A DNA stretch of 64,000 bases. It comes from Campylobacterota bacterium. GTDB lineage: Bacteria; Campylobacterota; Campylobacteria; Campylobacterales; Nitratiruptoraceae. Location: the NCBI GenBank assembly GCA_015494715.1, contig WGAT01000071.1:1-64000 (forward strand). The letters are read 5' to 3'. Position 1 is the stretch's first letter; the number at the start of each line of letters is the position of its first letter. The notes beneath the pieces are model-generated. The model did no database searches. It was not told the DNA's origin and worked only from the letters and a program-made list of their open reading frames with translations. Shown piece by piece: positions 20,671 to 28,930 of the stretch. Position numbers and translations under genes: made by a program.

Positions 20671-20694
20671 TATAATTAAGTTATTTTAATTATA
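20671..20694. promoter_or_regulatory. face-to-face -10 boxes of hisK and the ankyrin gene
   Basis: TATAATTAA at 20671-20679 and its exact complement TTAATTATA at 20686-20694 form a 9+6+9 inverted repeat in the 53-base divergent gap. Each arm holds a TATAAT: the left one reads into hisK, the right one (minus strand) into the ankyrin gene. The arms may be simply two -10 boxes or a regulator site. Confidence 0.5.
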
Positions 20695-20708
20695 GCAAAA
20701 GGAGAACC

Positions 20709-21500
20709 GTGCGCGTCGATTTGCACAACCATACTCCAAGATGCAACCATGCTACCGGCGAGATGGAGGAGTATGTCGAACAAGCGATCCAAAAAGGGAT
20801 CGATATCTTTGGTTTTAGCGACCACGCTCCCATGGGCTTTGATCCAAAATATCGTATGGGTTTGGGAGAAGCCAATGCGTATGAAAAAGATGTCAAAGAG
20901 CTGGCCCAAAAATATAAAGACAAAATCGAAATATTGCTCGGATACGAAATGGATTTTTTGCCAAACTACCTAGAGGAGCGTATTCTAGGAGCCCCTGTGG
21001 ACTACCTGATCGGCTCGGTGCATTTCATTCCCAAAGATGGTAATCTTTGGGGCTTTGACAACTCAGAGTTTATCGGTGCGTATAAAAACGCTAATATCGA
21101 TCAGATATGGCAAGACTACTTCGATGCCGTCGAAGCGATGGCCAAAAGCGGGCTTTTTCAGATCGCAGGACATCTTGACTTGATCAAAGTTTTTAACTTC
21201 AAACCCAAAAAAGATGTACGCCACATCGCCCAAAAAGCTCTTAAAGCCATCAAAAAAAGCGGTATGGCGCTAGAGATCAATGGCGCCGGCTTTCGCAAAC
21301 CCGTAGGCGAGCCCTACCCCTCCAAAGAGCTCTTAGAGGTTGCTTATGAGCTTGATATCCCAATTACCTTGGCTTCTGATGCCCACGCTCCCGAGCAGGT
21401 TGGCCAAAATATGAGTAGTATCGAAACATTGGCAAAAGCGATAGGATACGATAAAGTGGCGATTTTTCGGCAAAAAGAGCTAGAGCTGCTTGATTTTTAA
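20709..21500 (+). CDS. hisK: histidinol-phosphatase, PHP family
   Basis: A 263-residue PHP-domain phosphatase that would convert histidinol phosphate to histidinol. Metal ligands are visible in VDLHNHTPRCNHA, FGFSDHAP, YEMDFLP, GSVHF, AGHLDLIK and ASDAHAP. The GTG start follows AAAAGGAGAACC. Another histidine gene, hisIE, is at 51.7 kb, so the pathway is present but scattered. Other PHP phosphatases look similar, so the substrate is inferred. Confidence 0.85.
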   Translation: MRVDLHNHTPRCNHATGEMEEYVEQAIQKGIDIFGFSDHAPMGFDPKYRMGLGEANAYEKDVKELAQKYKDKIEILLGYEMDFLPNYLEERILGAPVDYLIGSVHFIPKDGNLWGFDNSEFIGAYKNANIDQIWQDYFDAVEAMAKSGLFQIAGHLDLIKVFNFKPKKDVRHIAQKALKAIKKSGMALEINGAGFRKPVGEPYPSKELLEVAYELDIPITLASDAHAPEQVGQNMSSIETLAKAIGYDKVAIFRQKELELLDF

Positions 21501-21524
21501 GCAATTCTCAAAGAAATTTTGGGC

Positions 21525-21530
21525 TATAAT
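21525..21530 (+). promoter_or_regulatory. -10 box of glnA
   Basis: TATAAT preceded by TTTTGGGC, 32 bases upstream of the glnA ATG, in the 62-base gap after hisK. No clear -35 hexamer is seen and no NtrC-type or sigma-54 (GG-N10-GC) element. Confidence 0.55.
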
Positions 21531-21562
21531 GAGAGCGACATAAATTTTATCAAGGAGAGTGT

Positions 21563-22993
21563 ATGAGCACAGTCAAAGAGTTTTTTGAGATGCTCGGACG
21601 TGAAGAGATCGAGTTCGTCGACTTCAGATTTACCGATATTTTTGGCCGATGGCACCATGTAGGCTACAACGCCAAAGCAGTAACGGAAGAGATGTTTGAA
21701 AAGGGTATCCCTTTTGACGGAAGCTCCATTAGAATGTGGAAAAACATCAGCGAATCGGATACTTTATTGATGCCAGACGCCTCCACGGCTTTCGTTGATC
21801 CTTTTACGGCAGATCCCACGGCGGTCGTCATCTGCTCCGTACATGACGTAGACGGCACACCATACTACAAAGATCCTCGCACCATCGCCAAAAAAGCCCT
21901 CCAATACCTCAAAGACAGCGGTACGGGAGACGCAGCCTATTTTGGACCAGAAAACGAATTTTTCATCTTCGACCACGTGCACGTAGTGGACGAACCCAAC
22001 AGCCAATGTTATGAGGTAGACTCCGAAGAGGGCGAGTGGAACTGGAAAAAAGACCCAAGAGACGAGGGCGGTTACAACATCGGACACAGACCAGCCTACA
22101 AAGAAGGATATTTTCCAGTACCTCCGGTAGACAGCCAGATGGATATCAGAGCCGAGATGGTCACGGTCCTTGAAGAAGTGGGTATCGAGACTTTCGTAGT
22201 GCACCACGAAGTAGGAACTGCGGGACAAGCCGAAATCGGAGTCAAATTTAGCGATATCATCGGTGCGGCGGACAATGTACAAAAATATAAATATGTAGTC
22301 AAAAATGTGGCCCACATCAACGGCAAAACCGCTACTTTTATGCCAAAACCTCTCTATGGCGACAACGGAAACGGGATGCACGTACACTGCTCCATCTGGA
22401 AAGATGGCAAAAACCTTTTTTATAAAGCCGGAGAATATGGCAATCTGAGCGAAATCGCCAAGTGGTTCATCGGCGGTATCATCGCCCACGCAGGAGCGGT
22501 AGCGGCATTTACCAACCCGTCCACCAACTCTTATAAGCGACTCATGCCGGGCTTCGAGGCGCCATCGGTATTGGCCTACAGCGCAAGAAACAGGAGTGCT
22601 TGTTTTAGAATCCCTTACGGTGCAGGCGAGAAGAGCGTTCGAGTCGAATTTAGAAGTCCAGACAGCTCCAGCTGTCCATACCTTGCCTTTACGGCAATCC
22701 TTATGGCAGGACTCGATGGCATCAAACACCAGATCGATCCGGGTGAGCCACGGGATGAGGATCTCTTTGAGTACACTCTCGAAGAGCTTCGCGACCAAGG
22801 GATCAAAACGATGCCGGCAACCCTCCGAGAGGCTCTTGAAGCACTCAAAAAAGATCACGACTTCCTCACTGCCGGCGGCGTCATGAGCGAAGATTTCATC
22901 AAAGAGTACATCGACTGGAAATATGAAGTAGAAGTCAATCCGGTAGAGGGACGACCCCATCCATATGAATTCAAACTCTACTACAGCTGCTAA
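21563..22993 (+). CDS. glnA: glutamine synthetase, type I
   Basis: Makes glutamine from glutamate, ammonia and ATP as a dodecamer. Domains: beta-Grasp N-terminus ([17 protein letters not shown]) and catalytic part with [22 protein letters not shown] and [17 protein letters not shown]. It is 476 residues. In the C-terminal segment where E. coli has NLYDLP, with the adenylylated tyrosine, this protein reads DLFEYT, with Phe at that place. Control by adenylylation therefore looks lost, as reported for H. pylori. AAGGAG precedes the ATG. Confidence 0.97.
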   Translation: MSTVKEFFEMLGREEIEFVDFRFTDIFGRWHHVGYNAKAVTEEMFEKGIPFDGSSIRMWKNISESDTLLMPDASTAFVDPFTADPTAVVICSVHDVDGTPYYKDPRTIAKKALQYLKDSGTGDAAYFGPENEFFIFDHVHVVDEPNSQCYEVDSEEGEWNWKKDPRDEGGYNIGHRPAYKEGYFPVPPVDSQMDIRAEMVTVLEEVGIETFVVHHEVGTAGQAEIGVKFSDIIGAADNVQKYKYVVKNVAHINGKTATFMPKPLYGDNGNGMHVHCSIWKDGKNLFYKAGEYGNLSEIAKWFIGGIIAHAGAVAAFTNPSTNSYKRLMPGFEAPSVLAYSARNRSACFRIPYGAGEKSVRVEFRSPDSSSCPYLAFTAILMAGLDGIKHQIDPGEPRDEDLFEYTLEELRDQGIKTMPATLREALEALKKDHDFLTAGGVMSEDFIKEYIDWKYEVEVNPVEGRPHPYEFKLYYSC

Positions 22994-23945
22994 TTCAAAG
23001 GGCTCTGCGCCCTTTGAAACCCCAGATTATCAAAAAATCCTCGAAGAGGTCTACGAAGAGGTCAAACCCCATATCGGCAAAGGCAAAGTGGCCGATTATA
23101 TCCCAGAGCTTGCTAAAGTCGATCCCAATCAGTTTGCAATGAGTCTTATGACCCTTGATGGCCAAAGCTATGGTGTGGGTGAAGAACAAAAGAGATTTTC
23201 TATCCAAAGCATCTCCAAAGTCTTCACTTTCACGATGGCTTTAAAGATGTACTCAAAAGAGCTCTACAAGCGGGTGGGGGTAGAGCCCAGTGGCTCCCCT
23301 TTTAATAGCTTAGTGCAGCTGGAGTATGAGCATGGCAAACCACGTAACCCTTTTATCAACGCCGGAGCTATCGTCGTGACCGATTCGCTCATCACCCACT
23401 ATAAAGATGAGTTTATCACCCTAGAAAATATCCTTGGCTTTATCCGTGATATCTCCCAAACGCCAGATATCAACCTCAACCCCTACGTGGCCAAATCGGA
23501 AATGGAGCATGGCTATCGCAACAGGGCCTTGGCTGATCTGATCAAAAGTTTTGACAATCTAGACAACGATCCAACCAGCGTGGTGGAGACCTATTTCAAA
23601 CACTGCGCCGTAGAGATGAGTACCAAAGAGCTGGCCCGCTCCATGCTTTTTTTGGCCAACAAGGGCACCGATCCCCTCACTGGCAAGGAGTTCGTCACAC
23701 CTACGCAGGCCAAACGGATCAACGCCGTAATGCTTACTTGCGGCCATTACGATGCCAGTGGGGAATTTGCTTTTCATGTAGGTTTACCTGGCAAAAGCGG
23801 AGTAGGAGGAGGTATCGTAGCAGTAGTACCCGGCAAGATGGGTATTTGCGTCTGGTCTCCGGCACTTAACAAATACGGCAACTCCTACGCCGGAACTTTG
23901 GCTTTGGAGCTTTTTACCAAAAAGACGGGACTCTCCATTTTTTAA
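22965..23945 (+). CDS. glsA: glutaminase
   Basis: Hydrolyses glutamine to glutamate and ammonia (serine-dependent beta-lactamase-like fold). The catalytic SxxK is in [12 protein letters not shown] near 80, with [34 protein letters not shown] and the C-terminal [15 protein letters not shown]. The reading frame opens 29 bases inside glnA, giving 326 residues. The first 15 or so residues (Ser/Thr/Asn/Ala) are not family-like, so translation may begin later than the ATG at 22965. Confidence 0.92.
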   Translation: MNSNSTTAANSKGSAPFETPDYQKILEEVYEEVKPHIGKGKVADYIPELAKVDPNQFAMSLMTLDGQSYGVGEEQKRFSIQSISKVFTFTMALKMYSKELYKRVGVEPSGSPFNSLVQLEYEHGKPRNPFINAGAIVVTDSLITHYKDEFITLENILGFIRDISQTPDINLNPYVAKSEMEHGYRNRALADLIKSFDNLDNDPTSVVETYFKHCAVEMSTKELARSMLFLANKGTDPLTGKEFVTPTQAKRINAVMLTCGHYDASGEFAFHVGLPGKSGVGGGIVAVVPGKMGICVWSPALNKYGNSYAGTLALELFTKKTGLSIF

Positions 23946-24145
23946 AATAAGATCTTATTTTTAGTGGCCCACTCCATCGAAGACTCCAGTCTCCCGCCAC
24001 ACTTTGGACAACCTTTTTCTTTACATCTTTGGCATACCTTATACTCTTTTCCACATTTTTGACAAGTACACAAAGCCTCTTGCATGGTAAAGGGGAGCTT
24101 ATCGCTCCCACATATTTGGCATTTGCCCGAGGATACAATGAGCAT
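23942..24145 (-). CDS. small four-knuckle zinc-ribbon protein
   Basis: A 67-residue protein with four Cys pairs: CQICG, CTCQKCG, CQRC and CPKCGG. They suffice for two zinc sites of rubredoxin-knuckle or zinc-ribbon type. The ATG at 24145 follows the kbp-like stop by one base, so the two are co-translated; the ORF-track start at 24193 lies in kbp coding sequence. Its stop overlaps the convergent glsA stop. I do not recognise a named family and would not assign a function. Confidence 0.75.
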   Translation of the reverse strand: MLIVSSGKCQICGSDKLPFTMQEALCTCQKCGKEYKVCQRCKEKGCPKCGGRLESSMEWATKNKILF

Positions 24146-24146
24146 C

Positions 24147-24614
24147 TTAGGCTTCCTCTCCTTTTTGCTCCTCTTGTTCTTCCTCCAAAACAATTCTAAT
24201 CTTTTGTCCCGGATAGATTTTATCTGGATCCTTGATCACCTCTTTGTTATCCTCAAAGATTTTTTTGTATTTGTTGCCGTCTCCATAAAATTTTTCGGCT
24301 ATTGCCCAAAGGGTATCGCCCTTTTGGATCTCATAGATCTCTACTTTTTGCTGCGAAGGCTCTTGAACGCTCACCTCACTCACATCAACCTTGCTCACCC
24401 CTTCTACATTGCCCGCCATCAATGCCGCCTTTTCCAAAGCCGCTTGATCTTTTGCCTCGCCTTTTAAGGAGACGTTCCCATCTTGATCCATCTGGACTTC
24501 TACGTTTTCTATGCCCGGATTATCCTCTTGGATGTATGATTGGAGCTCCTCGGGAGCTTTCTCCTCATCGCTTGAGAAAATTTTCGCACCGATATCTTTG
24601 ATAAACTCAAACAT
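24147..24614 (-). CDS. kbp: BON-LysM protein, Kbp (YgaU)-like
   Basis: A 155-residue protein with a BON domain (about 30-85, GNVSLKGEAKDQAALEKAALMAGNVEGV) and a LysM domain (about 95-143, YEIQKGDTLWAIAEKFYGDGNKYKKIFEDNKE). There is no signal peptide. E. coli Kbp has exactly this order, is cytoplasmic and binds potassium. The neighbouring kefB-type antiporter supports a potassium role here. The C-terminus is strongly acidic. Confidence 0.85.
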   Translation of the reverse strand: MFEFIKDIGAKIFSSDEEKAPEELQSYIQEDNPGIENVEVQMDQDGNVSLKGEAKDQAALEKAALMAGNVEGVSKVDVSEVSVQEPSQQKVEIYEIQKGDTLWAIAEKFYGDGNKYKKIFEDNKEVIKDPDKIYPGQKIRIVLEEEQEEQKGEEA

Positions 24615-24631
24615 TATTCTCCTCCTTTATA

Positions 24632-25075
24632 TTAAAGAAATTTCTTGAGCAAATTCAAGGCCCCTTCTACACCACCGATCTGCTCAAACAGCTGCTCGGC
24701 CAGTGACGGCTCCTCGCTCGTAGCTTTGTCCACTACGGCAGGCAAAGCGTCGGCTAACGCTTTTTTTGCGCTCTCTTCTGGAATGCCTAACTGCTGAGCC
24801 AACGCCTGGACTTTCTCAGGATCGACCACTTCTGTCACTTGCTCTGGTTCAATAGGCTTATTCTCCCCTTCTGCGATCCAACTACTTACTACTTCTAGCA
24901 AACCTGAGTCTTGCACCTTGGATACGAGCCCTTGGATATCGATCTTGCCATCTTCGTCGGCCAATACGCTTTGCAAAGCGCCGACAATATCGCCTAGATC
25001 CAAGCCGCTCGTATTATCGTCGTCATTGCTTTGGATATACTTCGCTCCTAAAACAAGTAGATCTTGCCAATCCAT
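24632..25075 (-). CDS. DUF937 / YidB-like protein
   Basis: A 147-residue acidic protein. The N-terminus contains two helical repeats (LGDIVGALQSVL, IDIQGLVSKVQDSGLLEVVSSWIAEGENKPI) and the middle reads like YidB/DUF937 proteins (EKVQALAQQLGIPEESAKKALADALPAVVDKAT). No signal peptide. Function unknown. It is first of a three-gene minus-strand set with the Kbp-like and zinc-ribbon genes, and divergent from kefB. Confidence 0.75.
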   Translation of the reverse strand: MDWQDLLVLGAKYIQSNDDDNTSGLDLGDIVGALQSVLADEDGKIDIQGLVSKVQDSGLLEVVSSWIAEGENKPIEPEQVTEVVDPEKVQALAQQLGIPEESAKKALADALPAVVDKATSEEPSLAEQLFEQIGGVEGALNLLKKFL

Positions 25076-25096
25076 TGTCCACCTCCTTTTGGATCA

Positions 25097-25128
25097 ATTA
25101 TAATCAAAATTTCTTAAAATGGTATAAT
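25097..25128. promoter_or_regulatory. divergent -10 boxes of the DUF937 gene and kefB
   Basis: On the minus strand TATAAT occupies 25097-25102, upstream of the DUF937 gene. On the plus strand TATAAT occupies 25123-25128, upstream of kefB. The second box covers the TTG taken as start in the ORF track, which supports the later ATG at 25149. Confidence 0.5.
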
Positions 25129-25148
25129 TGCGAAAAAAAAAGAGCCCC

Positions 25149-26783
25149 ATGGAACAGATCGCCATCTTTTTGTTTGCCATATTCGTCGCCTCTCTTTTGA
25201 ATATCGCTCTAAAAAAGATAGATATTCCTACCGCTATTGGATATATCTTTACGGGCGTCGTCGTCGCCCATTTTTTGCATATCAATGCGGACAATACCGA
25301 AATTTTAGATCATCTCTCTGAATTTGGCATCGTTTTGTTGATGTTTACTATCGGTTTGGAGTTTAGTTTTCGCGAATTGCAAATAATGAAAAAGGAGGTC
25401 TTCGTCTACGGCTCGCTCCAAGTGCTCTTAACGGGGGGGCTTTTTGCCTTAGGAGCGATATTTCTTTTTGGTTTTGAGCCAAAATCGGCCATCGTCGTAG
25501 GCTTCGCTTTAGCCCTCTCCTCCACCGCCATCGTACTCAAAATCCTTAACGAAACGGGCGATATCCACGCCTCTTATGGACGAAAAGCTTTGGGGATACT
25601 TCTTTTTCAAGATATCGCCGTCATTCCTCTTTTGCTTATGATCGATATCTTTACCAAAGAGGTACCCGTTACCTCCCTCTTGCTCCAAACTCTTTTGAAT
25701 ATGATCTTGTTTTTTGCTCTTTTGCTGCTTTTAGGGCGTTTCGTCATCGACAGATTTTTACGCTACGCTATTTTGAGTCAGAGTCAAGAGATATTTTTGC
25801 TCGCAGTCTTTTTTGTCATCCTGCTTAGTTCCGCGATCTCACACTTTTTTGGTTTCTCTTACTCTCTAGGAGCCTTTTTTGCTGGCATGCTTTTGGCCGA
25901 ATCTCATTATAAATACCAAATCGAAGCGGATTTGGCACCCTTTCGAGACCTTTTGCTTGGACTCTTTTTCTTTGCCGTTGGCAACAGGATCGATATTGGC
26001 TTTGTTTTTGGGCATATCGGTGTTATTTTTCTTCTTATGATTGGTGTGATGCTTCTTAAAGCCGCCATTCTCTACGCGGTTTTGGTATTCTTTCAAGAGC
26101 AAAGGCGTACCGCCTTTAAAACGGCTTTGGCCCTCTCTCAAGTAGGTGAATTTGCCCTAGCCCTCTTTGTACTCGCCCTTGGCAATCATCTCCTAGACGG
26201 GCAAAGCGTACAAATTCTCTCTTCCGTAGTTATCTTTTCCATGATAGCCACGCCTTTTCTACTCAAAAATCTTAAATCCTTGGCGGACAAACTCTTTCAA
26301 GAGCCGGTGCGAGAACTCAAAATCGAATCTACCGGTTTTAAAAATCATATCATCTTATGTGGATATGGCCCACTGGGGCGGGATTTGGCCAAAGATTTAA
26401 GGGAGCGAGGATTTGAGTACGTGATCATCGAGCATGATTTGAAGCTCTATGAAGAGGCTTTGGCCAACGAAGAACCTGTCTTTTTTGGCAATGCCGCCCA
26501 AAGAGCGGTGCTAGAGAGTCTCGATATCAAAAACGCCTGTGCCGTAGTCATTACTTTTCACAATCTCGAAAAGATACGCCTCGTAACCCAGTCGGTACTC
26601 GATCTAGCTCCCCAAGCCCATATCGTGGCACGGGTTCGAGACGAAGAGGAGGCTAAGGTACTGGAGGATTTAAAGATCCAAAGTCTTGTCATCACCACCC
26701 AAACACTAGCTCAGGCGATGATCCGAGAGCTCTTTTACTGCTCGCTTAACTATGTGAACTACCCTAACTTTTTGCTATCGTAA
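25149..26783 (+). CDS. kefB: KefB/KefC-type monovalent cation:proton antiporter with RCK domain
   Basis: Inner-membrane antiporter of the CPA2 family. About twelve membrane segments fill residues 1-380, including IDIPTAIGYIFTG, FALALSSTAIVLKILNETG and ALSQVGEFALALFVLALG. An RCK/TrkA-N nucleotide-binding domain follows (HIILCGYGPLGRDLAKDLRERG from about 400). The likely substrate is potassium or sodium. The last nine codons (VNYPNFLLS) and the stop are read from an IS605-type right end, so the native C-terminus has been replaced or trimmed. Start placed at ATG 25149. Confidence 0.88.
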   Translation: MEQIAIFLFAIFVASLLNIALKKIDIPTAIGYIFTGVVVAHFLHINADNTEILDHLSEFGIVLLMFTIGLEFSFRELQIMKKEVFVYGSLQVLLTGGLFALGAIFLFGFEPKSAIVVGFALALSSTAIVLKILNETGDIHASYGRKALGILLFQDIAVIPLLLMIDIFTKEVPVTSLLLQTLLNMILFFALLLLLGRFVIDRFLRYAILSQSQEIFLLAVFFVILLSSAISHFFGFSYSLGAFFAGMLLAESHYKYQIEADLAPFRDLLLGLFFFAVGNRIDIGFVFGHIGVIFLLMIGVMLLKAAILYAVLVFFQEQRRTAFKTALALSQVGEFALALFVLALGNHLLDGQSVQILSSVVIFSMIATPFLLKNLKSLADKLFQEPVRELKIESTGFKNHIILCGYGPLGRDLAKDLRERGFEYVIIEHDLKLYEEALANEEPVFFGNAAQRAVLESLDIKNACAVVITFHNLEKIRLVTQSVLDLAPQAHIVARVRDEEEAKVLEDLKIQSLVITTQTLAQAMIRELFYCSLNYVNYPNFLLS

Positions 26784-26883
26784 ATAAGTTAGGGCTTCCT
26801 GCTTCAACGGTCGCCTTATGGCGCACCTCCACAGGCTCTACGGGCAGTCCCTGCCCTGATAGCGCTTGGTTATTGCGCTTTTT
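26754..26883 (-). ncRNA. candidate orphan omega RNA from the TnpB relic
   Basis: On the minus strand TATAAT (26888-26893) with TTGTCT 18 bases upstream could start a transcript near 26881. It would hold four hairpins in order: GCGC/GCGC (26862-26878), GGGCAG-GGA-CTGCCC (26842-26856), CGCC-ATAA-GGCG (26812-26823) and the right-end stem (26762-26794). Omega RNAs of TnpB systems overlap the end of tnpB and finish at the right end in this way. Transcription is not shown; the call is inference from layout. Confidence 0.4.
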
Positions 26884-26925
26884 GATAATTATAGCACAAA
26901 CTTGCTTTGCAAGACAAAAATTCAT
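26754..26925 (-). mobile_element. relic of an IS200/IS605-type element: TnpB C-terminal tail plus right end
   Basis: Read on the minus strand, an open frame from 26925 to 26764 (53 codons) ends in SGQGLPVEPVEVRHKATVEAGSP, which resembles the C-termini of IS605 OrfB/TnpB proteins. No RuvC or zinc-finger part remains. The frame runs into an inverted repeat, CCCTAACTT at 26762-26770 and AAGTTAGGG at 26786-26794, followed by GTAGTTCAC at 26754-26762, the layout of an IS605-family right end. The left end and tnpA are not seen. The right end lies inside the last kefB codons. Confidence 0.7.
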
Positions 26926-26957
26926 CTCCCTCTAAATCAATAAATTTTAGAGGGAGA
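26925..26957. terminator. bidirectional terminator between kefB relic and pbp1A
   Basis: A perfect 12-base stem, TCTCCCTCTAAA at 26925-26936 and TTTAGAGGGAGA at 26946-26957, with a nine-base loop. On the plus strand it is followed by AATTCTTTTT; on the minus strand, downstream of pbp1A, by TGAATTTTTG. It should end pbp1A transcripts and any read-through from kefB. Confidence 0.7.
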
Positions 26958-26974
26958 ATTCTTTTTGAATTTCG

Positions 26975-28930
26975 TTAAAATAAAAGCTCCTCTTTGACCT
27001 TTTTGGGTTGTAAATCTTTGGGCGAGGGCTTGGAGATGTCGGTAAAATAGATCTTTTGACCTCCCACTATCATCTGTTGGACACCCTGTGGCACCTCAAA
27101 AGTTCGTCTTAACTCTGGATGCAAAGCGTAAATACGCTTGATCACGGCCCCTACCACCGGTGCGGCAGCACGTCCGCCAGCCTCCCCTTTTTTCAAAGGC
27201 GTATTGTCGTCTTGACCAAACCAGGTTATTACTTCGATATCGGGCGTAAAACCGCAAAACCAAGCGTCCACATAGCGGTTTGTCGTACCCGTCTTTCCAG
27301 CTACCTCCACACCTTTGACCCTTGCGGCCCGTCCCGTTCCTCTATTGACCACATCTCGCAAGATATCGATCATCAAAAAGCTCTGTTTGGGCTCAACCAA
27401 GGGATGCTCTTTGATAGAGGCCGTATAGATGGGAGATTTGTGGCTATCAAGCACTTGAGACACCAGTATTGGCTCCGTTCTCGTGCCGTAATTGGAAAAA
27501 AGGGTATAGTAGCCCGCTAGCTCCAAAGGGGAGATAGTCACGCTGCCAAGGGCCAAGGAGAGATCAGGAGGCAGGTGGGTAAACCCAAACTCTTGCAGTT
27601 TTTTATACAGCGTAGAGAGCCCTATCTCTTCCACAAGGTTGATGGTAGCAAGATTTCTAGAGTGCACCAAGGCCTCTTTGAGCGTGATTTCTCCCTCGAA
27701 ATTTTTCTCGTAATTTTTAGGCTGCCAAACTTTAACGCCGTTTTTCTCTTTAAACTCGTAGGTTCTGGCCACATCTGGAATTTTACTTATTTGGGAGTAG
27801 CCCATATTCAGCGCCACTTGATAGATAAAAGGCTTAAATGCGCTTCCGGGCTGACGTCTGGCCTGGGTTACCCTGTTAAAAGGGCTTTTTTTGTAATCAA
27901 CGCCCCCCACCATCGCCAAAATCTCGCCACTGGAGGGTTTAAGCAGTACGATCGCTCCGTTGAGCTTGGAGTAGTTGTACCCCTTTCCTCTTCGCACGAT
28001 CGCCTTATACCCCTTGCCCAACTCCTCTTTGGCAATTTTTTGATACTCTAAATCGATGGTAGTATAAATCTCGTACCCTTTGCCCTTGATATTTGGTAGC
28101 TTCTTGCCAAAACGGCGAAATATCTCATCTACGATATACGGGGCTCTATTTTGACTCAAACTCTCGTCGTATACCTTTGGCCGCTCGGCGATCGCTTTGG
28201 TAAAAGTCTCGTCGTCTATCCAGCCAAGCTCGTGCATCCTGCTTATCACCCTATCGGCTCGCTGTATGGCTTGCTCGTAATGTCTTGTGGGATCATAAAA
28301 GCTCGGAGCTCTTGGCAGCCCTACCAAAAGGGCGATCTGCTTGAGGCTAAGCTGTGACAAAGGCTTGTGAAAATAGCCCTCGGCCGCCGTTTTAACCCCA
28401 TAGTAGCCGTGACCAAAATAGATCTGATTAAAATAGCGTTCCAAAATCTCCTCTTTGGAGAGTTTCCTCTCCACAAGCAAAGCGATCAAAATCTCTTGGA
28501 GTTTTCTTTGCAGCTTTTTTTGACGGGTGAGCACCATATTTTTAACCAGCTGCTGCGTAATGGTACTTGCTCCTTCTACAAATTTTCTCGCTTTGATATC
28601 TTTCAAAAAGGCTCGGAATATGGCGTCCGGATTGACCCCGGGATGCTCGAAAAATTTTGTATCCTCAATAGCTAGCAACGCCTCGATCATATGAGCTGGA
28701 ATCTGATTGTAGGGTACATACTCTCTATTCTCCTTATCAAAAAGCTTGGCTATAAGCCGGCCGTTGCGGTCATAGATTTTGGTAGTGAGTTTGGGATGAT
28801 AGTGCACTATCTTCTCCACCTTGGGCTCTACTTTGGTGTACAAGGTCGCCAAATAGAAGACCCCGTAGGCGATCACCGCCGCAAGAAGCACGAAAATAGA
28901 TCCAAAAAAAACTTTTATAATCTTTTTCAT
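26975..28930 (-). CDS. mrcA: penicillin-binding protein 1A (bifunctional murein synthase)
   Basis: Class A PBP, 651 residues, anchored by one N-terminal membrane helix. The glycosyltransferase domain shows EDTKFFEHPGVN, GASTITQQLVKN and ERYFNQIYFGHGYYG. The transpeptidase domain has the serine motif GSAFKP, the SRN motif (HSRNLAT) and KTGTT. It polymerises and cross-links glycan strands. It is last in a run from alaS through bioF and the ABC gene (ATGA overlap with the latter). Confidence 0.95.
   Translation of the reverse strand: MKKIIKVFFGSIFVLLAAVIAYGVFYLATLYTKVEPKVEKIVHYHPKLTTKIYDRNGRLIAKLFDKENREYVPYNQIPAHMIEALLAIEDTKFFEHPGVNPDAIFRAFLKDIKARKFVEGASTITQQLVKNMVLTRQKKLQRKLQEILIALLVERKLSKEEILERYFNQIYFGHGYYGVKTAAEGYFHKPLSQLSLKQIALLVGLPRAPSFYDPTRHYEQAIQRADRVISRMHELGWIDDETFTKAIAERPKVYDESLSQNRAPYIVDEIFRRFGKKLPNIKGKGYEIYTTIDLEYQKIAKEELGKGYKAIVRRGKGYNYSKLNGAIVLLKPSSGEILAMVGGVDYKKSPFNRVTQARRQPGSAFKPFIYQVALNMGYSQISKIPDVARTYEFKEKNGVKVWQPKNYEKNFEGEITLKEALVHSRNLATINLVEEIGLSTLYKKLQEFGFTHLPPDLSLALGSVTISPLELAGYYTLFSNYGTRTEPILVSQVLDSHKSPIYTASIKEHPLVEPKQSFLMIDILRDVVNRGTGRAARVKGVEVAGKTGTTNRYVDAWFCGFTPDIEVITWFGQDDNTPLKKGEAGGRAAAPVVGAVIKRIYALHPELRRTFEVPQGVQQMIVGGQKIYFTDISKPSPKDLQPKKVKEELLF

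Noticed and set aside
21764-22960. 398-codon minus-strand ORF opposite glnA
   Set aside because: It is the antisense shadow of a strongly conserved gene, has no ribosome site and its translation resembles no protein family.
25128-25148. ORF-track TTG start for kefB
   Set aside because: It overlaps the TATAAT box and adds seven residues (MRKKKSP) with no ribosome site; ATG 25149 is used.
26764-26925. treating the 53-codon TnpB-like frame as a functional small protein
   Set aside because: It lacks all catalytic parts of TnpB and its start lies inside the terminator stem, so it is called a relic.
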